DNA of 64,000 nucleotides, taken from NCBI GenBank assembly GCA_963759375.1, contig CAVWYY010000011.1:62001-126000 (forward strand), given 5' to 3'. Position 1 is the first letter of the stretch, and every line of letters starts with the position of its first letter. The translations under genes were made by a program, and so were the position numbers. The notes beneath the pieces are model-generated. The model did not search any database. It worked only from the letters and a program-made list of their open reading frames with translations, and was not told where the DNA came from. Origin of the DNA: DASSUW01 sp963759375 (lineage in GTDB: Bacteria; Actinomycetota; Thermoleophilia; Solirubrobacterales; Solirubrobacteraceae). This document shows, in pieces, positions 17,624 to 29,846 of the stretch.

Positions 17624-18045
17624 GGACCGCGCTGCTCAAGCTCCGCCGCAGGATCGAGGTTCGCGGTCGCGTCCGCGTCGGGCGCGGCGTGCGCATCACC
17701 GTCGCGCCGGGCGCGCGCGTGGTGCTCGAGGACGGCTGCGTGCTCGAGCAGTGCAGCCGGATCGACGCGCATGACGGGACCGTGCGGATCGGCGCCGGCG
17801 CACGGATCGGCGAGCGCGCGCTGCTCGTCGCGCGGGTGGGGATCGACGTCGGCGCGGGCTGCGACGTCGGCGACTGGGCGGTGATCGCGGACACCGAGCC
17901 GGCGTTCGCCGAGCGCGCGGCGCCGGTGCGCCTGGGCGACGGCGCGCGGATCGGCCTCCACGCCGCGGTGGTGGCGGGTGCGACGGTGGCGCCCGGCGAG
18001 GTGGTCGGCGCCTACGAGACGCGGGCGCCGCGCAGGTCGGCGTAG
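17620..18045 (+). CDS. Left-handed beta-helix (LpxA-like) acyltransferase-type protein
   Basis: About 141 residues of hexapeptide repeats: EVRGRVRVGRGVRITVAPGA, VVLEDGCVLEQCSRID, VRIGAGARIGERALLVARVG, IGLHAAVVAGATVAPGEVV. This is the left-handed beta-helix of bacterial acetyltransferases. No ATG, GTG or TTG exists between the upstream stop and the first repeat; a CTG at 17620 overlaps the preceding TGA (CTGA) and is proposed as the start, otherwise the gene begins further upstream inside the YrdC-like gene at a GTG at 17431. The sugar or amino-acid substrate is unknown; a role in surface glycan modification is possible. The end overlaps the GT4 gene by 34 bases. Confidence 0.7.
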   Translation: MRTALLKLRRRIEVRGRVRVGRGVRITVAPGARVVLEDGCVLEQCSRIDAHDGTVRIGAGARIGERALLVARVGIDVGAGCDVGDWAVIADTEPAFAERAAPVRLGDGARIGLHAAVVAGATVAPGEVVGAYETRAPRRSA

Positions 18046-19193
18046 ACCTCGGCGGTCTGGCGCGCGACGTCGGCCCAGTCGAAGTTCAGGACCCACTCCC
18101 CCGCCTCGGCGACCAGCCGGTCGCGCAGCGCGTCGTCGCTGAGCAGCTGCTCGGCCATGCGGGCGAGCGAGCGCGGGTCGCGCGCGCGGAACCGCAGGCC
18201 GACGCGGCGCCCGCCGGGCACGACCTCGCGCAGACCGCCGGTGTCGGCCACGATGCACGGGCAGCCCGACGCCATCGCCTCGAGCGCGACGAGCCCGAAC
18301 GGCTCGTACAGCGACGGCACGAGGCACAGGTCGGCGATCCGGTACAGCGAGTGCAGCACGTCGTCGCCGGTCCAGCCGACGAACGAGCCGTGGTCCATCA
18401 GCCCGAGCCGCTCGGCCTGGGCCTTGAGCTCGGCCTCGGCCGTGCCCGAGCCGGCCACGAGGAAGCGCACGCCCCCCAGCCGCTCGATCAGCCGCGGCAT
18501 CGCATCGAGCGCGAGGTGGAAGCCCTTCTCGTAGACGAGCCGGCCGACGAGCAGGACGAGCTTCTCGTCGGGCTCGGCGAACTGCGCGCGCAGGCGCGGG
18601 AGGTCCGACACCGGCTGCAGGTCGGTCGGGTCGATGCCGTTGGGGATCGCCGTCACGCGGCCCGCCGGCACGCCGAACACGTCGGCGACGTGGCCGCGCA
18701 TGTAGGCCGAGCAGGTGATCACGCGGTCGGCGTCGCGCACCATGCGCTTCTCGACGGCGTGGATGTGCGACTGGGGATGCTTGTCGACCCAGCCCTGGTG
18801 GCGGCCGTACTCGGTGGCGTGCACCGTGACGAGCCAGGGCACGCCGAACCGGCGCGCGAGCGCGCGAGCCGCATCGGCCACCAGCCAGTCGTGGGAGTGG
18901 ACGAGGTCGAACGGCCCGTCGAGGTCGAGCGCGGCGGCGAGCATGTCGGCGTTCATGTGCTCGACCCACGCGATGAAGGCGTCGAGGTCGTCCTTCGGGA
19001 AGTCGGGCTCGCGCACGCGGTGCACGGCGACGCCGTGGCGGTCCTCGGTCTCCGACAGCCGGCCGCCACCCCGCGTGACGACGTCGACCGCCACGCCGCC
19101 CGCCACCAGCGCCTCGGACAGCTTGCGCACGTGTCGCGCGAGGCCACCTTCGACGATCGGCGGGTACTCCCAGGACAGGATCAGCACTCGCAC
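18012..19193 (-). CDS. GT4 glycosyltransferase, candidate glycogen/maltose-1-phosphate synthase
   Basis: 393-residue GT-B glycosyltransferase. N-terminal domain: VLILSWEYPPIVEGGLARHV (glycine-rich acceptor loop as in glycogen synthases) and FDLVHSHDWLVADAAR. C-terminal domain: LVLLVGRLVYEKGFHLALDA (nucleotide-sugar binding) and LVPSLYEPFGLVALEAMASG, the E-x7-E catalytic motif. Length and opening match actinobacterial GlgA/GlgM enzymes that extend glucan or make maltose-1-phosphate from ADP-glucose. Its position beside treY-glgX-treZ and near glgE supports that, but GT4 specificity is not readable from sequence. It starts at GTG 19193; the 208 bases before it to the treY stop hold nothing recognisable. 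Confidence 0.82.
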   Translation of the reverse strand: MRVLILSWEYPPIVEGGLARHVRKLSEALVAGGVAVDVVTRGGGRLSETEDRHGVAVHRVREPDFPKDDLDAFIAWVEHMNADMLAAALDLDGPFDLVHSHDWLVADAARALARRFGVPWLVTVHATEYGRHQGWVDKHPQSHIHAVEKRMVRDADRVITCSAYMRGHVADVFGVPAGRVTAIPNGIDPTDLQPVSDLPRLRAQFAEPDEKLVLLVGRLVYEKGFHLALDAMPRLIERLGGVRFLVAGSGTAEAELKAQAERLGLMDHGSFVGWTGDDVLHSLYRIADLCLVPSLYEPFGLVALEAMASGCPCIVADTGGLREVVPGGRRVGLRFRARDPRSLARMAEQLLSDDALRDRLVAEAGEWVLNFDWADVARQTAEVYADLRGARVS

Positions 19194-19401
19194 GACGGCT
19201 CGGCAGGCTACCCGAACACTCGCGAAGACTCGCCATCTGGCCAGGAGACAAGCCGGGGCGCATGTCGTACCGTGATCGCAGTTCGCGGCTCCGGTGGGGC
19301 CGGCGCCGCCCGCCAGGTGCGGGTTTCACCGGGCCGCGAACGGCTTTTCCGCCCGGGTGTTCCGTCCGCGCGTGGGAGTGCTCCGCGCGCGGGCGTGCCG
19401 G

Positions 19402-21419
19402 TCAGGTCGATCGAGTCAGCAGCGCGATCCCGTGCTCGCCCGCCAGCTCGGCGACCGGCACCGGCCCGCCCAGGCGCACCTCGCCGCCGCCGAGCACGTC
19501 CCGCCACGTGCCGGCCGGGACGTCGACGTCACCGCCGGTGCCGCGCAGGACCGCAGCGGCCAGCACGTCGCTTCCGCGCAGGAACGCGCACGCGTCCGGC
19601 CCGGCCTCGAGCGGCGTGTACGCGCCGCCGGCGAACGCGTCGGGCCGGTGTGCGCGCAGCGTGAGCGCCCGCACGATCAGCCACAGCTTGCGCGTCTCCT
19701 CGGTCGGCGCCGCGCCGCGGCGCACGTCGGCGAGCAGCTCGCGCCGGCGCTCCCAGTCGACCGGGCGGCGGTTGTCGGGGTCCACGAGCGACAGCGCCAG
19801 GAGCTCGTCGCCCTGGTAGACGTCCGGCACGCCGGGAACGGTGAGCTTGAGCAGCAGCTGGCCGAGCGCGGCCCGGTCCCCGGCGCGCGCGACCGCAGCG
19901 GCGAACGGCTCGAAGCCGGTCAAGAACGGCCGGTGCTCGTACAGCGCGCGGCAGAACGCCTTCACGCGGTCCTCGTGCGCGGTGTCGGGCTCGACCCAGT
20001 TGGTGCGGAGCTTGGCCTCGCGCAGCGCCTTCTCGACGTAGGCGACGAGCCGCTCGGGCTCGATCGGCCACGCACCCACCAGCGTCTGGAAGATGAAGTA
20101 GCGCTCCCGCGTGTCCGGGCCGCGCAGCGGTGAGCACGCCTCGAGCCAGCGCCGCACGTGCGCCGCCCACTCGTCGGGCATCCCGGCGAGCGCGCCGAGC
20201 CGGGCGCGCACGTCGCCCGAGCGCTTGGTGTCGTGCGTCTGGGTGACGAGCAGGTTGTGGGGGAAGCGCCGGGCGCGCTCGAGGTTGGCGGCGTGGAAGC
20301 GCTCGACCGGCAGGCCGAAGCGGCTCGGGTCGCCGCCCACGTCGTTGAGCGCCAACAGGCGCGCGTAGCGGTAGAACGCGGTGTCCTCGACGCCCTTGGC
20401 CATGATCGCCGGCGTCGTCTGCTGGAAGCGCGTGACGAACGCGTCCCAGCCGCGCTCCTCCAGCGTGAGCACGCGTTGCAGCGAGGCGGGCAGGCCGGCC
20501 TCGCGGATCGCGTCGCGGTCGGCGTCCACCACCAGCCCCGACCACGGCTCGGTGTACGTGCGGTACACGGGCAGCGACGCGAGGGTGCGCTCGAGCCCGC
20601 CGACCTCGCGCGGCGCCTCGCGCCGCAGCCGGTCGGCCTCCGGCGCGAACGGCCCGCGCACCTGCTCGAGCTTGGCCTCGAACGCGACCTCGCCGAACGG
20701 CCGGTCGTCGCCCGAGATCGCGACCCAGAGGTCGGTCAGCGGCGCCTCCCCCGCGCGGTCCACGAACAGCGCCGCCACGTCGTTGAGGAACTCGTAGCCG
20801 ACCGTGCCCTCGACCGGCCAGTCGCGCAGCGGCTCGCCGGGGTCGAGGATCTTCTCCACCCAGACGTGCTGCGCGCCACCGTCGCGCAGCGCGCGCAGGT
20901 AGCCGGCGGGGTCGGCCAGCCCGTCGGGGTGATCGACGCGCAGCCCGTCGATCGTGCCCTCGCGGGCGAGGCGGAGCGCCAGCTTGTGCGTCTCCGCGAA
21001 GACGTGCTCGTCCTCCTGGCGGACGGCGGCCAGGTGATCGACGTCGAAGAACCGCCGGTGCCGGCCGGTCTGCTCGTCGATGTCGAAGAACCGGGTGCGC
21101 AGCGAGGGGTCGGACCAGTAGCGGTTGGCGTCGTCGGTCGCCATGTGGTTGGGAACGACGTCGAGGATCAGCCCCAGGCCGAGCCGCTTCGCCTCGGCCG
21201 CCAGCGCGTCGAACTCGCGCTCGCCGCCGAGCTCCTCCGAGAAGCGTGTGGGGTCGATCACGTCGTAGCCGTGCGCCGACCCGGCGCGGGCCTGGAACGA
21301 CGGCGGCAGGTAGAGGTGACTGACGCCGAGGTCGCGGAAGTACGGCAGCAACTCGCGCGCCCGCGCGAAGCCGGTCTCGCCGCCCAGTTGGAGCCGGTAT
21401 GTCGCCCGCAGCGCCGCCA

Positions 21420-21420
<1 letters not shown>
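19402..21420 (-). CDS. treY: Malto-oligosyltrehalose synthase
   Basis: 672-residue GH13 enzyme that converts the reducing end of a malto-oligosaccharide to a trehalosyl unit. The N-terminus ALRATYRLQLGGETGFARAR and the substrate loop GVSHLYLPPSFQARAGSAHG are diagnostic for TreY. Catalytic regions: DVVPNHMA, nucleophile Asp in IDGLRVDHPDGLADP, acid/base Glu in HVWVEKILDPGEP, and third Asp in TQTHDTKRSGDVRAR. It is last in the treZ-glgX-treY operon; its GTG shares one base with the glgX stop (TAGTG). Paired with TreZ it makes trehalose from glycogen. It is slightly shorter than many TreY proteins (about 700-770). Confidence 0.95.
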
Positions 21421-23530
<2,110 letters not shown>

Positions 23531-23534
<4 letters not shown>

Positions 23535-25261
23535 GGCGCGGAGCCTAGCTTCACCAGGGCGCCCGACAGCGGTCCCAGCGCGACATATCCCGGTTCGAGC
23601 GTCACATGCCCGGCGGCCACGACCGGCTCGGCGGTGCCGTCGAGCGGCACGTGCACCCGCTCGCGCGAGAAGCCGGCTACGAGAACGTACGGCCCACGGC
23701 GCACCCGCAGCCAGCCGGCGTGCTCGTCGAAGTCGATGTCCTCGGCGTCGCCGGGAGGCAGGTCGCGGCGGGCGCGCAGCAGCTCGGCGTAGAGCTCGCG
23801 CAGCCCTTCCGGCTCGCCGGTGCGGGTCAGCTTGGAGGCCTCGAACGTGGCGGGATCCTGCGGGTCGGGCACCTCGCGGCCGCTGAACGCGGCGAAGGCG
23901 GCGAACTCGCGGCGGCGGCCCTCGCGGGTGGCGGCTGCGATGTCCGCGTCGATGTGGTCGGAGAAGAACTGGAACGGCGCGATCTCGCCGTGCTCCTCGC
24001 CCTGGAAGATCATCGGCGTGAACGGCGACAGCAGCGTGCACAGCGCGGCCAGCGGCCGCGTCTCGGGCGGCAGCCGGTCGCCGAACGCGCGGTTGCCGAC
24101 CTGGTCGTGGTTGGCCGAGAACACGACGAAGCGCTCGGGCGGGACGTCGTCGGCCTTGGCGCCGAACCGGCGGCGCCGGAACGCCGAGTACTGCCCGTCG
24201 TGCACGTGCGGGCGGTGGTACGCCTTCGCGAGGTCGGCGAGGCCGCCGAACTCGGCGTAGTAGCCCTCGTGGTCGCCGGTGAGCAGCACGCGCAGGGAGT
24301 GGTGGAAGTCGTCCGCCCAGGCGGCGTCGCACTCCCAGCCGCCGCGCATCACGTCGCGCATGACCTTCGGGTCGTTCATGCCGGACTCAGCGATCACGAA
24401 CGCCGGCTCGGTGCGGCGCGCGAGCGCCGCCACGAGGTGCTCGGGGCTGCCGTCCATGATCGCGTGCACGGCGTCGAGCCGCAGGCCGTCGAGGTGGAAG
24501 TCGCGGATCCACTGCTCGGCGCTCTGCAGCGCCCACTCGCGGACCGCGTCCGATTGCTCGGCGTCGTAGTTGATCGCGTCGCCCCACGGTGTCTCGTAGT
24601 GGGACGTGAAGTACGGCCCGAAGGCGCGCAGCGCCTGGCCGCCGGAGGCGCCGACGTGGTTGTAGACCACGTCGAGCAGCACCGCGAGGCCCTCGCGGTG
24701 GGCGGCGTCGACGAGCCGCTGGAGCCCGTGCGGCCCGCCGTATGAGGACTGCGCCGCCGACAGGTACACGCCGTCGTAGCCCCAGCCGTGCCGGCCGGGG
24801 AACTCGGCCACGGGCATCAGCTCGATCGCGGTCACGCCGAGCTCGCGGAGGGCGCGCAGGTACGGGATCGCGGCCTCGAAGGTCCCCTCGGCGGTGAACG
24901 TGCCGACGTGCAGCTCGTAGAGCACGAGCTCGTTGACGGCCGGCGGCGCCCAGTCCTCGTCTGTCCACTCGAACGCGCCGGTGTCGAGCAGCCGCGACGG
25001 GCCGCGCAGCCCTTCCGGCTGCCAGCGCGAGCATGGGTCCGGCAGCACGTTCCCGTCGAGCAGGTACTCGTAGTCGGCGCCCGGCTCGGCCTCCACGACC
25101 GCCTCGTACACGCCGAGCCCGGCGGCCTCCAGCGCGTGCTCGCGCCCGTTCACGCGCAGCGCGACGCGCTCGGGCAGCGGCGCCCACACGCGGAAGCCGG
25201 CGTTGCCGTCGCCGAGCGGGAAGGCGCCCAGGCGGCGCTCGAAGGGCAGCAGATCCGTCAT
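23531..25261 (-). CDS. treZ: Malto-oligosyltrehalose trehalohydrolase
   Basis: 576-residue GH13 enzyme releasing trehalose from maltooligosyl-trehalose. N-terminal domain MTDLLPFERRLGAFPLGDGN with FRVWAPLPERVAL, then the barrel: VLLDVVYNHVGASGGQ, nucleophile LDGLRLDAVHAIMDGSPEHL, acid FVIAESGMNDPKV, and FSANHDQVGNRAFGDRL as the third catalytic region. These are TreZ-type variants of the GH13 motifs. The ATG at 25261 gives the canonical start; a longer frame upstream is composed of repeat sequence. It is the first gene of the operon, so the inverted-repeat region just upstream probably holds its promoter. Confidence 0.95.
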
Positions 25262-25313
25262 CGCCCGGGAACGATGCCCGATCCGGCGTCTGGGCGAAAC
25301 CGCAGACCTGTTT

Positions 25314-25546
25314 GCGGCGGCGGCGCGGGCGAACGTCAACTGCGGCTGGGTAGAGAAGGCGAGGGGATCGGCCGATTTGGCGGTCCCTTGGCGACTTGGC
25401 CACCTGACACGTGGTCAAGTCGCCAGACGGTGGCGTCTGGCGACTTGACGGCGCATGTCGCCGTCAACGCGCCACGGACCGCCGACGACGCCGGCAATCC
25501 CGCTCCCTTACCAGCCGCAGTTGACGTTCGCCCGTGCCGCCGTCGC
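25314..25546. repeat. Inverted repeat enclosing three hairpins, upstream of treZ and a secreted-protein gene
   Basis: The 324-base gap between treZ and the fibronectin-like gene contains two 24-base arms that are perfect inverted copies: 25326-25349 and 25511-25534 (CAGTTGACGTTCGCCCG in the right arm). The similarity continues outward another 9-11 bases with two or three mismatches. Between the arms lie three hairpins: 25389-25403 with 25411-25425 (15 base pairs, one G.T), 25423-25428 with 25435-25440 (6), and 25445-25453 with 25459-25467 (9, loop CATGT). The arms place the same TTGACG-containing block in the same orientation upstream of each divergent gene. Confidence 0.8.
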
Positions 25547-25585
25547 ACCGCACCTTCGTGTGTGGCGCCGTGTTCAAGCGGAGCG

Positions 25586-26777
25586 ATGATCGCGCTCCTC
25601 GCCTCAGTGGCCGTGCTCGCGGCGCCGGTCACCGGCACGCCGACCAACGTGTCGGCAACCGGTGCGACGTTGAACGGCACCGTCGACAGCGCCGGCACCG
25701 CGTACTTCCAGTACGGGACGACCACGACCTACGGGCGGACGACGCCGCCGCAGACGGTTGATGCCGGACCAGTGTCGGCAGTCGTCAATGACCTGTCGGC
25801 CAATACGACCTATCACGTGCGGCTCGTAAGCGATCGCCGGCTCGGGCAACGACGTGACGTTCCGGACCGCGCCGAACCCGACGCCGCCGGGCGTCACCGA
25901 CCAGCACGCGACGGGCGTGACGACGAGCGGCGCGCACCTGTCGGCGTCGCTGGACCCCAACGGCGCGGCGACGACCTACTACTTCCAGTACGGGCGCAGC
26001 ACCGGCTACGGCAACCGCAGCACGCCGGTCACGATGCCGGCGGGCGCGAATCCGGTCGCGGTGGCGGCCGACATCAGCGGCCTGCGCCCGTACACGCGCT
26101 ACCACTGGCGCCTCTACGCGAGGAACTCGGCGGGGATCACCCGCGGCCGCGATCGCACGCTCCGCACCGGCCGCGTCGCGAGCTCGATCACGCTGTTCTC
26201 CTCGCGCGCGAAGGTCCAGTACGGCCGCGGCATCACGCTCGGCGGCCGGGTCACCGGCGCCGGGACCAACGGCATGATGCTGCGCCTCGAGCAGGAGGCG
26301 TTCCCGTTCGGCACCGGCTTCGCCTCGGTGAAGACCACGAAGGTGAGCGGTGACGGCGGCTACCTGTTCAGCGTCGACAACGTGTGGGCGCTCACGCGCT
26401 TCCGCGTGGTCACCGAGACGCAAACGCCGCTGACCAGCGCCGTCGCGTCGATCAAGTCCGCCCCGCGGACCACGATCGCCGCCACCCTCCTCGGCCGCAA
26501 GCGCGCGCGGATCTCCGGCAAGATCCGCCCGGCGATCAGCGGCGAGCTCTCGCTGCAGCGCCGGAGCACGTCCGGGCGCTGGGCGCAGGTCAAGCACCGC
26601 TCGCTGACCGGCGCCAAGAGCTACTCGCTGAAGGTGTCCCGCGCGCGCAAGCTCAACCGCGCGTACCGCGTCGTGGTGCTCCCGGCGCGCGGCGCCTACG
26701 TGAAGGCGACCACGCGCAAGGTGATCGTCACCCGGCGTCCGGCACGAGCCAGAGGACACCGAGCGGCGGCAGGTTGA
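25586..26777 (+). pseudogene. Secreted fibronectin-III-like repeat protein, one frameshift in this sequence
   Basis: The gene opens at ATG 25586 with a signal peptide (MIALLASVAVLAAPVTGTPT). The first beta domain (NVSATGATLNGTVDSAGTAY, FQYGTTTTYGRTTP, NTTYHVRLV) is followed near 25829 by a one-base shift, after which a second, homologous repeat continues (AIAGSGNDVTFRTAPNPTPP, TYYFQYGRSTGYGNRSTPVT, LRPYTRYHWRLYARNSAG). The remaining 200 residues are basic beta-rich domains (GRGITLGGRVTGAGTNGMML; LNRAYRVVVLPARGAYVKAT). Skipping one base gives about 396 residues. Likely cell-surface or exported; no enzyme motif. The end overlaps glgB convergently by 50 bases. Confidence 0.75.
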
Positions 26778-28917
26778 CCTCGGCCGAGAACGGCTGGTTC
26801 TGCCACGCCGGGGCGCCGGCTTCGACGCCGCCCAGGTTGCCGACGTCCGATCCGCCGTAGTAGCCCGAATCGGTGTTGACCTCCTCGCGCCACCGGCCCG
26901 AACGCGGCAGCCCCAGCCGGTAGCCCATCTGCGGCACCGGCGAGAGGTTGGCGACGAACACGATCACGCGCTCGGAGTCCTTGCTCCGGCGCGCGAACGC
27001 GAACACGTTGTGGTCGGCGTCGTTGGCCTCGATCCACCAGAACGCCGTGCCGTCGTAGTCGGCGTCCCACAGCGCCGGCTCGGCCTTGTAGGCGTGGTTG
27101 AGGTCGCGCACCAGCGACTGGACGCCACTGTGCTGCGGGTTCTCGAGCAGGTGCCAGTCGAGTGAGCGCTCCTCGCTCCACTCGGCCTCCTGCGCGAACT
27201 CGGAGCCCATGAACAGCAGCTTCTTGCCGGGATGGGCCCACATGAACGCGTACAGCGCGCGCAGGTTCGCGAGCTTCTGCCACCGGTCGCCCGGCATCTT
27301 GGTGAGCAGCGAGCCCTTGCCGTGCACGACCTCGTCGTGCGAGAGCGGCAGGATGAAGTTCTCGGTGAACGCGTACACCAGGCTGAACGTCAGCTCGTGG
27401 TGGTGCCAGCGCCGGTACACCGGGTCCTGCTGGAAGTACGCGAGCGTGTCGTGCATCCAGCCCATGTTCCACTTGAAGCCGAAGCCGAGGCCGCCGAGGT
27501 AGGTCGGGCGTGAGACGCCCGGCCAGGCGGTCGACTCCTCGGCCGCCGAGATCGTGCCCGGCTCGCGGCCGTAGAGGACCTCGTTGAGCTCCTTGAGGAA
27601 GCCGACGGCGTCGAGGTCCTCGTTGCCGCCGTACTCGTTCGGGACCCACTGGCCCTCCTCGCGCGAGTAGTCGAGGTAGAGCATCGACGCCACGGCATCG
27701 ACCCGGATGCCGTCGGCGTGGTACTCGCGCAGCCAGTACAGGGCGTTGGCGACGAGGAAGTTGCGGACCTCGTGACGGCCGTAGTTGAAGACCAGCGTGC
27801 CCCAGTCCGGATGCGCGCCGCGGCGCGGATCGGCGTGCTCGTAGAGCGCCGTGCCGTCGAACCGGGCGAGCGCGAAGTCGTCGCGCGGGAAGTGGGCCGG
27901 GACCCAGTCGAGGATCACGCCGACCCCGTTGGCGTGCAGGCGGTCGACGAACGCGCGGAAGTCGTCCGGCGAGCCATAGCGCGGCGTGGGCGCGAAGTAG
28001 CCGGTGACCTGGTAGCCCCACGAGCCGGTGAACGGATGCGCCATCACCGGCAGCAGCTCGATGTGCGTGAAGCCCATGTCGAGCGCGTAGGCGGACAGCT
28101 CGTCGGCCAGCTCGAGGTAGGTGAGCGAGCGGTTGCCCTCGATCGGGTTGAGCCGCCACGACCCGAGGTGGACCTCGTAGATCGACATCGGGCCCTCGAG
28201 CGGCACCGCGTCGCGCCGCTCCTTCAGCCACTTCTCGTCGGCCCACGCGTAGGTCGACTCGTGCACGACCGACGCCGTCTTCGGCGGGACCTCGGTGGCG
28301 AACGCGACCGGGTCGGCCTTCAGGCGGATCTCGCCGTCCGGCGCGAGGATCTCGTACTTGTAGCGGGCGCCGGGCTCGACGCCGGGCAGGAACAGCTCCC
28401 AGATGCCGGCCGCGCCCACGGCGCGCATCGGGTGGATGCGGCCGTCCCAGTAGTTGAAGTCTCCGACCACCGAGACCGCGCGGGCGGACGGCGCCCAGAC
28501 GCTGAACGCGGTGCCGCGCACGCCCTCCATCTCGCGCACGTGCGCGCCGAGCTTCGTCCACAGCTCCTCGTGGCGACCCTCGCCGATCAGGTGCAGGTCG
28601 AGCTCGCCGACGGTGGGCAGGAACCGGTACGGGTCCTCGATCGTCACCGTCCCGGACTCGCCGTAGTCGACGTCGAGGTGGTACGCGAGCGGGAGCTCGG
28701 CGCCCTCGACGACGCCCTCGAAGACACCGCCGGGATGCACGGCCTCCAGATCGACGGGATCGCCGGACGCGGGCACGGCCTTGACGGCCGCGGCGCCGGG
28801 GCGGAACGCCCGGACGACGACGCCGTTGTCGGCGGGATGAGCGCCGAGGACGTCGTGCGGGCTGGAATGCTCGCGCCGGACGAGGCGCTCGAGATCTGGG
28901 GCGGCGGCAAGTGCCAT
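26728..28917 (-). CDS. glgB: 1,4-alpha-glucan branching enzyme
   Basis: 729-residue enzyme that makes alpha-1,6 branches in glycogen or GlgE glucan. Two N-terminal CBM48-like modules (LGAHPADNGVVVRAFRPGAA; GTAFSVWAPSARAVSVVGDF) precede the GH13_9 barrel: VILDWVPAHFPRDDFALARF, nucleophile in DGIRVDAVASMLYLDYSREE, acid in ISAAEESTAWPG, and LPLSHDEVVHGKGSL as the third region. The C-terminal beta domain ends NLPPLGVLWLVPDAG. It is monocistronic, between the fibronectin-like and VOC genes, and supplies branching to both the GT4 and GlgE routes. ATG at 28917 is clear. Confidence 0.97.
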   Translation of the reverse strand: MALAAAPDLERLVRREHSSPHDVLGAHPADNGVVVRAFRPGAAAVKAVPASGDPVDLEAVHPGGVFEGVVEGAELPLAYHLDVDYGESGTVTIEDPYRFLPTVGELDLHLIGEGRHEELWTKLGAHVREMEGVRGTAFSVWAPSARAVSVVGDFNYWDGRIHPMRAVGAAGIWELFLPGVEPGARYKYEILAPDGEIRLKADPVAFATEVPPKTASVVHESTYAWADEKWLKERRDAVPLEGPMSIYEVHLGSWRLNPIEGNRSLTYLELADELSAYALDMGFTHIELLPVMAHPFTGSWGYQVTGYFAPTPRYGSPDDFRAFVDRLHANGVGVILDWVPAHFPRDDFALARFDGTALYEHADPRRGAHPDWGTLVFNYGRHEVRNFLVANALYWLREYHADGIRVDAVASMLYLDYSREEGQWVPNEYGGNEDLDAVGFLKELNEVLYGREPGTISAAEESTAWPGVSRPTYLGGLGFGFKWNMGWMHDTLAYFQQDPVYRRWHHHELTFSLVYAFTENFILPLSHDEVVHGKGSLLTKMPGDRWQKLANLRALYAFMWAHPGKKLLFMGSEFAQEAEWSEERSLDWHLLENPQHSGVQSLVRDLNHAYKAEPALWDADYDGTAFWWIEANDADHNVFAFARRSKDSERVIVFVANLSPVPQMGYRLGLPRSGRWREEVNTDSGYYGGSDVGNLGGVEAGAPAWQNQPFSAEVNLPPLGVLWLVPDAG

Positions 28918-28978
28918 GTGGGGAGTGTGCCTACCCCATCACCGTCATGCCATTAACCCCTCGCGGTAGCGTGCCCGC

Positions 28979-29359
28979 ATGGACTTCAAACTCGAGCTGG
29001 TGGCCGTACCCGTCACCGACGTCGATCGCGCGAAGGCGTTCTACGTCGATCAGGCCGGGTTCAACCCCGACCACGATCACACCGTCACCGAGGAGATCCG
29101 CTTCGTGCAGCTGACGCCTCCGGGGTCCGCGTGCTCGATCGCGATCGGCAAGGGCGTGATCAACAGCGAGCCGGGCTCCGTGCAGGGGCTGCAGCTGGTG
29201 GTGTCCGACATCCAGCAGGCGCACGACGAGCTGGCGGGCCGCGGCGTAGCGGTGAGCGACGTCCAGGACTTCCCCTGGGGCCGCTTCGTGTTCTTCCAGG
29301 ACCCGGACGGGAACGGCTGGGCGGTCCAGCAGCTCGTCCCGCAGGATGGAGCTCAGTGA
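28979..29359 (+). CDS. VOC family protein, bleomycin-resistance-like
   Basis: 126-residue single-domain VOC protein: LELVAVPVTDVDRAKAFYVD at the start and RFVFFQDPDGNGWAVQQL at the end. The usual metal-ligand positions are not His or Glu (VAVPV, GLQLVV, WAVQQ), so it is probably a ligand-binding member rather than a glyoxalase. Its end overlaps the GNAT gene by 14 bases, pointing to a two-gene unit that could modify or sequester a toxic small molecule; this is inference. Confidence 0.85.
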   Translation: MDFKLELVAVPVTDVDRAKAFYVDQAGFNPDHDHTVTEEIRFVQLTPPGSACSIAIGKGVINSEPGSVQGLQLVVSDIQQAHDELAGRGVAVSDVQDFPWGRFVFFQDPDGNGWAVQQLVPQDGAQ

Positions 29360-29846
29360 CGGCACGGTGACGCTGCGGCCGTGGCGGGAGGATGACGCCG
29401 CGGCCGTGCACGCCGCCTGCCAGGACCCGGAGATCCAGCACTGGATCCCGCTGATCCCGCGCCCCTACGAGCTCGAGCACGCCCGCGCGTTCGTCGCGGA
29501 CGAGCTCGGGCTCGGGCCGTACCAGTGGGCGATCGAGGCGGGCGGGCGGCTGGCCGGCTCGATCGGGATGCAGGTTGCGGAGGGGACCGCCCACATCGGC
29601 TACTGGTGCGTCCCCGAGGCGCGCGGGCGCGGCGTGGTCAGCCGGGCGCTGCGGCTGCTGTGCGCGTACGCGTTCGACGAGCTCGGCCTCGCGCGGCTCG
29701 AGCTGGTGGCCGATCCCGACAACGTCGCCTCCCAGCGCGTGGCCGAGAAGGCGGGCTTCCGGCGCGAGGCCGTGCTGCGCTCGCACGTCCTGCATCCCGA
29801 CGGCCGCCGCCGCGACTCGGTGATGTTCGGCCTAGTTCGAGCCTGA
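29346..29846 (+). CDS. GNAT family N-acetyltransferase (RimJ/RimL-like)
   Basis: 166-residue acetyltransferase. MELSDGTVTLRPWREDDAAA is the RimJ/RimL-type opening; AHIGYWCVPEARGRGVVSRA carries the acetyl-CoA pyrophosphate-binding (Q/R)xxGx(G/A) motif, and LELVADPDNVASQRVAEKAG the conserved NxxSxxxxxKxGF element. The substrate could be a ribosomal protein N-terminus or a small amine; undecidable here. It overlaps the preceding VOC gene by 14 bases and is likely cotranscribed with it. Confidence 0.9.
   Translation: MELSDGTVTLRPWREDDAAAVHAACQDPEIQHWIPLIPRPYELEHARAFVADELGLGPYQWAIEAGGRLAGSIGMQVAEGTAHIGYWCVPEARGRGVVSRALRLLCAYAFDELGLARLELVADPDNVASQRVAEKAGFRREAVLRSHVLHPDGRRRDSVMFGLVRA

Noticed and set aside
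19194..19401. Small gene between the GT4 gene and treY
   Set aside because: Frames on both strands have Arg-rich shadow composition and no plausible start or family; no structure beyond weak GC palindromes.
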